64,000 nt of DNA. Source: Marinomonas sp. KMM3893. GTDB taxonomy: Bacteria; Pseudomonadota; Gammaproteobacteria; Pseudomonadales; Marinomonadaceae. The translations under genes and the position numbers were made by a program. How positions within the stretch are numbered: the first letter of the stretch is position 1; each line of letters starts with the position of its first letter. The stretch spans positions 186,001-250,000 of the forward strand of contig NZ_SJSC01000003.1 of the NCBI RefSeq assembly GCF_004352855.1, given 5' to 3'. This document shows positions 17,687 to 24,721 of this stretch, in pieces. The notes below the pieces were generated by a model. That model did no database searches. It saw only the letters and a list, made by a program, of their open reading frames with translations, and was not told the DNA's origin.

Positions 17687-18217
17687 ATGTTAAAAAAGTC
17701 TCTTCTGGTGTGTATGTCAATGGCATCGTTTTCGTGTTTTGCGGCCACGCCTACCTCACTTAGCCTTTTTCAAACCGTTAACGAAAGATTGAGTTACATG
17801 GAAGATGTTGCTTTGTACAAGGCTCAACATCATAAAGCCATTGAAGACTTATCTCGTGAAGCGGTTGTGATTAGCAAGGCGGGCGAATCGGCCCAAAAGT
17901 ATCAGCTTAATAAAGCCAGTATAGAAAATTTTACCGCCGCTCAAATTAGTGTCGCCAAAGCGATTCAATATCGCTACCGTGCCGACTTGCTGAGCAAGCC
18001 GACAGACTCTAAACCTCGAGATTTAACAAGCGTTATTCGACCAGCCCTAATTCAATTAAATAATGAGCTGAATAAAAACTTATCCACTTATTTGGCATCA
18101 GGTCATAAAATTACTCAGAATGATTGGCCAGAATTTAAAGACACCTTGGACAACCACTACATAAGTGAGTCCGATAAACGTATGTTATTTACCGCATTAG
18201 AAAAGATAAAACGTTAA
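17687..18217 (+). CDS. Secreted (gamma-class) chorismate mutase
   Basis: About 176 residues from the ATG at 17687. The ATG at 17678 overlaps the AGGA ribosome-binding site, whereas 17687 has AGGA 8 bases upstream. The signal peptide is KKSLLVCMSMASFSCFA. The mature protein is all-helical with RLSYMEDVALYKAQHH, DLSREAVVI, and AAQISVAKAIQYRYRADLL, the last two being signatures of AroQ-gamma chorismate mutase. It converts chorismate to prephenate in the periplasm. In other bacteria these proteins are linked to host interaction or to a periplasmic Phe route, so the physiological role here is open. Confidence 0.85.
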   Translation: MLKKSLLVCMSMASFSCFAATPTSLSLFQTVNERLSYMEDVALYKAQHHKAIEDLSREAVVISKAGESAQKYQLNKASIENFTAAQISVAKAIQYRYRADLLSKPTDSKPRDLTSVIRPALIQLNNELNKNLSTYLASGHKITQNDWPEFKDTLDNHYISESDKRMLFTALEKIKR

Positions 18218-18721
18218 ATGACGCTCATGGCATGTTAAAGAATATTGGCTTTTTTAACCGCCAATACTCAACGTAAAATAAGTCGCTGCCAGTTGGAAGG
18301 GTTTTCGGGCTGGCACCGCTCTTTAATAGCATGATGTATTATTCATGCTTGGAAATTGTCTTAAGTCATGCTGTCAGCTTTCTTGCTGTTATCTCCTCAT
18401 TTGCTACAAGTTAACCCATTTCGAAGACCTCTTCTTTTCTGTAATAATATAGTTATGCCACACGGATTAACTGTGTCGTATTGAGAATGAAGCCTTAGGG
18501 CGGTTTAAATTGTGTTTGGTTTTTTACCCACAGACTGAGCGAAAATAGAGCAGGCTTTTGGCCTTGTAATCGCCAATGAATCAAAAGAGAGAGAAGGGTT
18601 CAGGCTTCATGTTAACGAATGAATTTTATCGTGGAATACGCTGTTTTTAAAAACGGCTGATTGGGTTTTGTTAGCGCGTTTAATCAATGCCGTATCACGA
18701 TGTTAGTAATGAGGTAATAAC
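18218..18721. other. 504-base gap before dps with hairpins and a palindrome
   Basis: No ORF or RNA gene is evident. A hairpin TATTGGC...GCCAATA near 18243-18266 follows the chorismate mutase stop but lacks a T tail. An inverted repeat AGCATGA/TCATGCT (18328-18349) and a perfect palindrome GTTTTTAAAAAC (18643-18654) are present and may take part in control of dps. The gap is long for this genome. A small RNA cannot be excluded. Confidence 0.4.
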
Positions 18722-19192
18722 ATGACAGACATTAATATTGGTATTAATAAAGAAAATCGATCTGAAATTTCAGAGGGATTAAAGCGTCTTTTAGCCGATT
18801 CCTATACCTTGTATTTACAAACTCATAATTTCCATTGGAACGTGACCGGCCTTCAGTTCCGCGAACTGCACCTAATGTTTGAAGAGCAATACCAAGAGTT
18901 GGCAACCGCGGTAGATGACATTGCAGAGCGTATTCGTACTCTTGATGTGCCCGCGCCTGCTACCTATAAAGAATTTGCCAAACTGACTTCTATTGAAGAA
19001 GTAGAGGGTGTTCCTAGCTCTGCGCAGATGGTTAAACTATTAACCAAAGGCCACGAACAAGTCATCAGAACCGCTCGCAAGGTGTTAAAAGTGGCTCAAG
19101 AAGCGGGCGATGAATCTTCAGCTTCTTTGGTCTCTGATCGTATGCGAACCCATGAAAAAACCGCTTGGATGTTGAGAGCGACTCAAGCCTAA
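18722..19192 (+). CDS. dps: Dps-family ferritin-like DNA-protection protein
   Basis: A 156-residue four-helix protein. The ferroxidase ligands at the dimer interface are at the expected Dps spacing: H38 (HNFHWNVTG), H50, E54, D65 and E69. E54 replaces the more usual Asp. Dps forms 12-subunit shells that oxidise Fe(II) with peroxide and can coat DNA. The N-terminus has few lysines, so strong DNA binding is not assured. SD GAGG is 7 bases before the ATG. The stop codon lies in a 16-base tandem duplication, and a clear terminator follows. Confidence 0.9.
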   Translation: MTDINIGINKENRSEISEGLKRLLADSYTLYLQTHNFHWNVTGLQFRELHLMFEEQYQELATAVDDIAERIRTLDVPAPATYKEFAKLTSIEEVEGVPSSAQMVKLLTKGHEQVIRTARKVLKVAQEAGDESSASLVSDRMRTHEKTAWMLRATQA

Positions 19193-19219
19193 CCCGTATC
19201 AGGCCTAACCCGTGTCAGG
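19188..19219. repeat. 16-base tandem duplication spanning the dps stop codon
   Basis: CCTAACCCGTATCAGG (19188-19203) is followed directly by CCTAACCCGTGTCAGG (19204-19219), 15 of 16 identical. The dps stop TAA (19190-19192) is inside the first copy. Confidence 0.9.
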
Positions 19220-19246
19220 CCAGTGACATCATGTCGCTGGCTTTTT
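19219..19246 (+). terminator. dps terminator
   Basis: GCCAGTGACA and TGTCGCTGGC form a 10-bp stem (one G-T pair) with a TCA loop, followed by TTTTT. Confidence 0.93.
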
Positions 19247-19303
19247 CCCCTACGAACACCATCGCCCTAGATAACTCAATACCAAACCGCTTACGGACTC
19301 AGT

Positions 19304-20089
19304 CTATTGGGCTGCGTTATTCGCGTTAGGGTCTTGTCGATAAAACTGACACAGCAGGCGATACACCTCAGGCATGTGTTTTTTCATTTTGTGAGGCGCT
19401 TCGAAAAAGGTTTCACTGCACACCGCAAAAAATTCAGCAGGATTGGTCAGCGCATATTCATCAAGAGGCAGTGGGCGATGATGTTCCCAGTCGCTGGATA
19501 AACGATCCCAAGCGGCGCTAAAGGTGTGATGCCATTCACCTGGTCGCATGTCTGGGTGCATCGGTGGAGCCCCATTGGCGCCATCGCGTAGCATGTCCAG
19601 TTTATGGGCAAACTCATGAATCACGACGTTGCTTGCATGGCCGTGTCTGGCATGGGCGCCAGTCTCACAAATCGATTCCCATGACAGTATTAAAGGCCCA
19701 CGGAGCCAAGCTTCGCCACTCAAACCAGGGGCCTGACTATGAACGACGCCATCGTCACTTTGATAAGGGCGATTTGGAATAAAGTCCCCTTGATAGAGGA
19801 TGATCGTGCTCCAATGGTCGTACCAGTGCAGCCCTAGATGCAAGATGGGCACGCATGCCATGGTCGCAAGGCGCAAGCACATGTCATTGGTTAGCTCTGC
19901 TCCGCCGCCAGGAGAAATGGTTTTATGGACAAGAAAGCGCAGGGTCAGTTGGCGTAAAGCGTCGCGCTCTTCACCTTGATAGCGTGTCATTACAGGCCAG
20001 CTAGCGACAGCGGCTTCCCATTGCTCTGGCGTGATCTCAAGCTGATCGATGTGACGCGCTTCCCACCAGTGACTGAGTTTATTGAACAT
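19304..20089 (-). CDS. mtfA: Zinc-dependent peptidase MtfA-type (M90)
   Basis: About 261 residues from the ATG at 20089, which has AAGG 7 bases upstream. The longer reading starts at a TTG at 20113. The metallopeptidase motif VIHEFAHKLDM (HExxH) is followed by a downstream LTNPAEFFAVCSETFFE segment supplying the third ligand, as in MtfA. In E. coli, MtfA binds the repressor Mlc and so influences ptsG, and it has aminopeptidase activity. Whether Mlc is the partner here is unknown. It is a single gene facing dps. Confidence 0.85.
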   Translation of the reverse strand: MFNKLSHWWEARHIDQLEITPEQWEAAVASWPVMTRYQGEERDALRQLTLRFLVHKTISPGGGAELTNDMCLRLATMACVPILHLGLHWYDHWSTIILYQGDFIPNRPYQSDDGVVHSQAPGLSGEAWLRGPLILSWESICETGAHARHGHASNVVIHEFAHKLDMLRDGANGAPPMHPDMRPGEWHHTFSAAWDRLSSDWEHHRPLPLDEYALTNPAEFFAVCSETFFEAPHKMKKHMPEVYRLLCQFYRQDPNANNAAQ

Positions 20090-20297
20090 GAGAATACCTT
20101 GATAAGTGGCCAATGACAGTCAGAAAAACGTTATTTTAGGCGCAAATAAAGTTGCTAACACAGGCATGAATCAGAGATTATTATCTTCTGATTGTCGTGT
20201 GAAAAGTTTTTGGGCATAAACAGGCGACTCTGCCGTTATAATCAGCATTATAAACCATCATTGATGAAACTAAATACAGCCATAAAAAGGGTTCAAC

Positions 20298-20579
20298 ATG
20301 CACGTGGATAAAGCGCAAAAACGTATCGCGAAACAAGTAAAAAAAGGTTTCAAAGGGTACCCCGCTATTTCATTAGAATATTTTGGTAAGACAAAAGAGT
20401 TGGCAACAGAAGTGGCGATTAGCTTTGTGATGGAAGAGGGCGACGCGCCACAAGAGCAACGTTTCTCATGCGAAACAGATGTGCGCGAAGACGAAACGAT
20501 CCAGTCCGTATTGGTTAAAATTATTGAACGAGCTGACGCTAAAAGTGTGACCGAAGTAGCGGGTGTGACCCTGCTATAA
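20298..20579 (+). CDS. Small conserved protein of unknown function
   Basis: A 93-residue soluble protein with a basic N-terminus (MHVDKAQKRIAKQVKKGFKGYP) and an alternating alpha/beta pattern ending VTEVAGVTLL. I recognise no named domain, and no signal or membrane segment is visible. Codon use and a good terminator after it support a real gene. It is monocistronic. Confidence 0.6.
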   Translation: MHVDKAQKRIAKQVKKGFKGYPAISLEYFGKTKELATEVAISFVMEEGDAPQEQRFSCETDVREDETIQSVLVKIIERADAKSVTEVAGVTLL

Positions 20580-20614
20580 AGCGCTAGAACGCGCGTTAGA
20601 ACCCCTTGTCCTAT

Positions 20615-20654
20615 AAAAAAACGGGGCGTCATTGTGATGACGCCCCGTTTTTTT
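20615..20654 (+). terminator. Terminator after the 93-residue gene
   Basis: ACGGGGCGTCAT pairs with ATGACGCCCCGT around TGTG, flanked by A7 and T7. It could act in both directions. Confidence 0.94.
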
Positions 20655-20857
20655 ATGTTGAGAAGTGGCTCTTGGGCTCTCCCTAGGGTCATGACATTCT
20701 GTGTCTTTTCCATGTTTTCTGATGCAAGCCATAGAAATGTGTTTATTCCATGAATCTCTTTTGCTTGCCGTAGCCTGTGCCCTTCTTTGGGGTGTACCCT
20801 TTATTCCAACCGATTTTTGAATGCGTGTTTTAACGCGCTTATTAGTAAGGAATGTTC

Positions 20858-21856
20858 ATGTCATCTGCTGTTTCTGTTGGTCCATTAAAACGTTTACGTC
20901 GTCTTCGGGGCACGCCTGCCATGCGGGATTTAGTGCGCGAGCATGACTTTTCTTTGAGCGATTTAATTTACCCCTTGTTCATCGAAGAAGACATTAATAA
21001 GGCGATACCTCTGACGAAGTTGCCGGGTATTTTGCGTTTACCGGAACAGGATTTAGCACAAGAGGCAAAGGACTTGTTTGCCTTGGGGATTCGCTATGTT
21101 ATGCCATTTGGTATTAGTCATCACAAAGACGCACTAGGCAGCGACACTTGGCAAGACGACGGTTTGTTAGCACGGATGATTTTAACCATCAAAGAAGCGT
21201 GCCCAGAGATGGTGGTGATTCCTGATATTTGTTTTTGTGAATATACAGATCACGGTCATTGTGGCGTAGTGCACAACGGCGATGTGGAAAATGACTCAAG
21301 CGTTCACAACCTAGTAAAACAGTGTATTACCGCGGCTAAGGCTGGCGCGGATATGCTGGCACCATCGGCGATGATGGATGGACAAGTGCTGGCTATTCGT
21401 CAAGGATTGGACAACGCAGGCTATAAAAATGTGGGCATTTTGGCCCATTCGGCGAAATTTGCTTCCTCTTTTTATGGACCTTTTCGCGAAGCGGTCGAAA
21501 GCGAACTGGATGGCGATAGAAAATCGTATCAACTCGATTGCGCTAACGGCCGTCAAGCTATGCAAGAAGCGTTATTGGATGAACAAGAGGGCGCTGATAT
21601 CTTGATGGTTAAGCCAGGTACACCCTATTTGGATGTGTTGGCCAATTTACGCAAAGAGACACATCTTCCACTGGCGTCTTACCAAGTTGGCGGTGAGTAC
21701 GCAGGCATCAAGTTTGCTGCGCTGGCGGGCGCACTGGATGAGCAACAAGCGGTGTTTGAAACTCTGGTTGGTTTTAAACGGGCAGGGGCTTCGTTGATTG
21801 TGACGTATTATGCAAAACAAGTGGCAGAGTGGTTAGCAGAAGACGCCATGAGTTAA
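20858..21856 (+). CDS. hemB: Delta-aminolevulinic acid dehydratase (porphobilinogen synthase)
   Basis: About 332 residues from the ATG at 20858, which has AAGGA 6-7 bases upstream. An in-frame ATG at 20852 overlaps that SD. It condenses two 5-aminolevulinate molecules to porphobilinogen in haem and sirohaem synthesis. The zinc-type cysteine cluster DICFCEYTDHGHC is present. The two active-site lysines lie in HSAKFASSFYGPF and LMVKPGTPYLDV (Schiff-base Lys). Length and motifs are normal. It is convergent with the AGCS symporter and shares its terminator. Confidence 0.95.
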   Translation: MSSAVSVGPLKRLRRLRGTPAMRDLVREHDFSLSDLIYPLFIEEDINKAIPLTKLPGILRLPEQDLAQEAKDLFALGIRYVMPFGISHHKDALGSDTWQDDGLLARMILTIKEACPEMVVIPDICFCEYTDHGHCGVVHNGDVENDSSVHNLVKQCITAAKAGADMLAPSAMMDGQVLAIRQGLDNAGYKNVGILAHSAKFASSFYGPFREAVESELDGDRKSYQLDCANGRQAMQEALLDEQEGADILMVKPGTPYLDVLANLRKETHLPLASYQVGGEYAGIKFAALAGALDEQQAVFETLVGFKRAGASLIVTYYAKQVAEWLAEDAMS

Positions 21857-21908
21857 CACGATGCGCTGGCTTTTACGGCAAGCCATCAGCCAGTAAGGCG
21901 AGGGATAA

Positions 21909-21943
21909 AAAAAACGGCCAATCGGAAACGATTGGCCGTTTTT
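21909..21943. terminator. Bidirectional terminator between hemB and the symporter gene
   Basis: AAAACGGCCAATCG and CGATTGGCCGTTTT pair perfectly around a GAAA tetraloop, flanked by A and T runs. Confidence 0.95.
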
Positions 21944-21973
21944 CTTATCAAGAAAGCGTATTAGCAATAGACG

Positions 21974-23488
21974 TTATTTGTTTTTCGCATCTTCTGCTTG
22001 TTGCTTTTCATAACGCTCTTCCCAGAAATCAGCGCCTTTAATGCCAAGGGCTTTCGGGTTAAACGTGTATTTTTCAACGCCTTCGGCTTTTTGACGTTCA
22101 TAGTCACGAAGGGTTTTCATCGTTGGCTTCGCGAGGAAGAAGATAACCAAAATACCAACAATGTTTATCCAAGCCATTAAGCCAACGCCAACATCACCCA
22201 GGTTCCAAATGTAACCTGCTGTGTTAACGGTACCGTATGCCACCATGAACATGATCAAGAGTTTCACTAAGGTTAGTGGAATGTTGAATTTTAATGCACG
22301 GCGTAGGTAGGCTACGTTGGTTTCGGCAATATAGTAGTAAGCCAAGATAGTGGTGAAGGCGAAGAAGAAGAGCGCGACGCCAACAAACACTGGACCAACA
22401 CCACCAAATACACTGGCTAAAGCCATTTGTGTGAAGGCAGGAGAAGAAATGATTGTTGATGGGTCAACGTGTTGAACGATGAACTGACCATCAGGTAGGC
22501 TACCCTGAATATTATATTGCTGGGTAATCAAGATCATCAATGCGGTTGCCGTACAGATAAACAGCGTATCCACATACACAGAGAAGGCTTGAACAAGACC
22601 TTGTTGTGCAGGGTGTTCTACTTCTGCAGCGGCGGCGGCGTGAGGGCCTGTACCTTGACCTGCTTCGTTGGAATAAACACCACGTTTTACACCCCAACCG
22701 ATCGCCGCACCAAAGCCTGCTTGAGCAGTAAAGGCGTCAGAGAAGATCAGTTTGAAGATATCTGGCACTTGGTGAATGTTTAGAAAGACAACGATCAACG
22801 CCATGACAATGTAACCCAATGCCATGAAAGGAACGATGATTTGTGTGAAGTTGGCAATTCGCTTGATGCCGCCAAAGATGATGAAGGCCAAGACCAACAA
22901 AATCACCGCCAAAGCCACCAATTTGGTTGAGCTAACGTCACCGAATGAGCTTGATACTATGTTACCTGGCCCGAAAATTTCTACTACGGCGTTGCCTACA
23001 GCATTGGCTTGGATGCCTGGTAAGAAAATACCACATGCAATAATAGAAGACAGGGCGAATAAAATGCCCAACCAGCGCCAGCCAAGGCAGCGATCAAAAT
23101 AATACGCTGGACCACCACGGTATTGACCGTCTTCACTGACTTTGTAAAGTTGACCTAATGTAGATTCCGCGTACGCCGTGCTAGCGCCTAAGAAAGCAAC
23201 AACCCACATCCAAAATACGGCGCCAGGGCCACCAAAACCAATGGCAGCAGCAACACCTGCAATATTACCCACACCCACACGGCCAGATAAAGAAACCGCT
23301 AGAGCTTGAAATGATGAAATGCCTTTGTCAGATTGATTTGAGTTAAGCAGTAGGCTACACATTTCTTTGAAATGTCTAACTTGGGCGAAGCGAGTAAGTA
23401 TGGAATAGAATAATCCAGCGCCAAGGCACAGATAGATTAATACTGGGCTCCAAATGACTCCATTTAAGAAATCAATGAATGCTTGCAT
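21974..23488 (-). CDS. Alanine/glycine:cation symporter (AGCS family)
   Basis: A 504-residue inner-membrane protein with about ten or eleven hydrophobic helices. AGCS hallmarks are SLSGRVGVGNIAGVAAAIGFGGPGA, the most conserved stretch of the family, WGVKRGVYSNEAGQGTGP and TILAYYYIAETN. It imports alanine or glycine with Na+ (or H+). The C-terminus is a hydrophilic Lys/Glu-rich tail. It is monocistronic, facing hemB. The promoter region carries a perfect palindrome (23544-23560). Confidence 0.9.
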   Translation of the reverse strand: MQAFIDFLNGVIWSPVLIYLCLGAGLFYSILTRFAQVRHFKEMCSLLLNSNQSDKGISSFQALAVSLSGRVGVGNIAGVAAAIGFGGPGAVFWMWVVAFLGASTAYAESTLGQLYKVSEDGQYRGGPAYYFDRCLGWRWLGILFALSSIIACGIFLPGIQANAVGNAVVEIFGPGNIVSSSFGDVSSTKLVALAVILLVLAFIIFGGIKRIANFTQIIVPFMALGYIVMALIVVFLNIHQVPDIFKLIFSDAFTAQAGFGAAIGWGVKRGVYSNEAGQGTGPHAAAAAEVEHPAQQGLVQAFSVYVDTLFICTATALMILITQQYNIQGSLPDGQFIVQHVDPSTIISSPAFTQMALASVFGGVGPVFVGVALFFFAFTTILAYYYIAETNVAYLRRALKFNIPLTLVKLLIMFMVAYGTVNTAGYIWNLGDVGVGLMAWINIVGILVIFFLAKPTMKTLRDYERQKAEGVEKYTFNPKALGIKGADFWEERYEKQQAEDAKNK

Positions 23489-23543
23489 ATGATGTTCTCC
23501 AAAGTGATTGCTTGGTAAGCATTGTTATAATTTTCGCAAAGTC

Positions 23544-23560
23544 TTATTAGGTGCTAATAA
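23544..23560. promoter_or_regulatory. Perfect palindrome in the AGCS symporter promoter, candidate operator
   Basis: TTATTAG-GTG-CTAATAA, 7-bp arms. It overlaps the proposed minus-strand -10 (TATTAG), a position suited to a repressor. The binding protein is unknown. Confidence 0.45.
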
Positions 23561-23756
23561 TCCTAAGTCCTTCTATTAGCAAGCCGACAACGTTGAGGAA
23601 AAACGCGTTAATGGGTTGGCTTGCAAACGAGAAAAGCGGTAGCAATCTAGCATGAAAAATGGAAATGAAAAAGCAAATCGGAGTTTCTTGATAAAAATAA
23701 CGTTTTTTCTGATAAAACAACAAGCTGTGGTTGTTTTTTAGACAGCTTGAGGCGCT

Positions 23757-23794
23757 AAAACGAGAAACATCAAAACGGCCGTTTTCTCGTTTTT
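23757..23794 (-). terminator. Terminator of the 2H phosphoesterase-like gene
   Basis: AAAACGAGAAA (23757-23767) pairs with TTTCTCGTTTT (23783-23793). The loop contains the palindrome AAAACGGCCGTTTT. Confidence 0.75.
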
Positions 23795-23806
23795 AACCGC
23801 GCAGCG

Positions 23807-24499
23807 TTAGTTGAAATAGTAATGAGCAATGACGTCTTTCTGTTGTCCCCATTGGTCAGATATACCTATGCCAACGCCTATGATTTGGCCTTTTGCTTGG
23901 GGAGGATTCGCTTTCATCTTAATATTAAATGGCGCTAGCTTAGGGCTTTTTTCATTGGCAAGTAAGGTTAAATGCGGTTGAAAATTTTGGAAGACGTTTG
24001 GGCTGCCATAACGTTTGAAGGCGGCCAATTTATTTGGAAAGTGTTTCACCCAAGTTGGCAGCGTGGCCTGTTTATCACGCAGTGGCTCTATGGCTAAGGT
24101 GATTTCGTCCGCCAGTCTTTGTAGCCTAGTTGAGGGGACCAAATCGAGAAAGGCCCAATGGCTTTGGGTAACGGTTAAGCCTTTTGCTTGAATGGGGAAT
24201 GGCTGAAAACGAGCGACCACTTTTTTCACTTCTTCTAAAATGGCGCCTTCAGAACCTTCTGGAAAGTCAGTGAGATATAAAGTGGCGTGAACAGGAAAGC
24301 CTTTTTCGTAAAACGTCGTAATTCCCTCTTTTTTGAGTGAATCACTGGTGGTTTGAACTAAATCTATAATGGGTTGAGAAGGAATGGCAAAAACATTCAA
24401 GCTAATGCTTTTTGTCGCCGCGTTGGCGGAGAATGCAATGAGGCTGAGAATAAATGTCAGCGTGAGTTTTAGCCTAGTAAAGCAGTGTGCCCTGATCAT
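23807..24499 (-). CDS. Exported 2H phosphoesterase-like protein
   Basis: A 230-residue protein with a signal peptide (LTLTFILSLIAFSANA before ATKS). Two HxTL motifs are present about 105 residues apart, VHATLYL (H71) and PHLTLL (H176). These are the twin active-site histidines of the 2H phosphoesterase superfamily (2'-5' RNA ligase, cyclic phosphodiesterases). Most bacterial relatives are cytoplasmic RNA enzymes, and an exported version is unusual. The substrate is unknown, and a periplasmic cyclic phosphate is only a guess. It is a single gene with its own terminator. Confidence 0.72.
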   Translation of the reverse strand: MIRAHCFTRLKLTLTFILSLIAFSANAATKSISLNVFAIPSQPIIDLVQTTSDSLKKEGITTFYEKGFPVHATLYLTDFPEGSEGAILEEVKKVVARFQPFPIQAKGLTVTQSHWAFLDLVPSTRLQRLADEITLAIEPLRDKQATLPTWVKHFPNKLAAFKRYGSPNVFQNFQPHLTLLANEKSPKLAPFNIKMKANPPQAKGQIIGVGIGISDQWGQQKDVIAHYYFN

Positions 24500-24650
24500 A
24501 CTTGCGGTCCTTTTGCAGAGTTAATAAGCCTATGAAAGGCATAGTAAGGGGTGCCATGATAATCAGTAAATAGGTATTTTATGAAATTCAAATGACAAGT
24601 CAGAATAAGAGGCTGGATTATCCGAAGAGGGGCGGCGCTAGTAGCCAATA

Positions 24651-24707
24651 AAAAAGCCGATTTTCACGCTTTCCAAAGGATTGGATAAACAGCAAAAATC
24701 GGCTTTT
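24651..24707 (-). terminator. Terminator of the TAXI-TRAP operon
   Basis: AAAAGCCGATTTT (to 24664) and AAAATCGGCTTTT (24695-24707) are perfect arms with a 30-base loop. Read on the minus strand it ends in T6. Confidence 0.85.
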
Positions 24708-24721
24708 ACAGTATTTTTCTA

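Larger units (their letters stand above)
23489..23806. other. Promoter region of the AGCS symporter plus terminator of the 2H gene
   Basis: 318 bases. The symporter-proximal part holds a palindrome (23544-23560) and possible -35/-10 sequences (TTGCTA, 17 bases, TATTAG on the minus strand). The distal part holds an inverted repeat AAGCTGT/ACAGCTT (23722-23748) and the terminator of the upstream gene (23757-23794). I looked for a glycine riboswitch, common in front of such symporters, and did not find its conserved sequence. Confidence 0.5.

Noticed and set aside
23489-23640. Glycine riboswitch before the AGCS symporter
   Set aside because: None of the conserved glycine-aptamer sequence is present; only a palindrome and promoter-like elements are seen.
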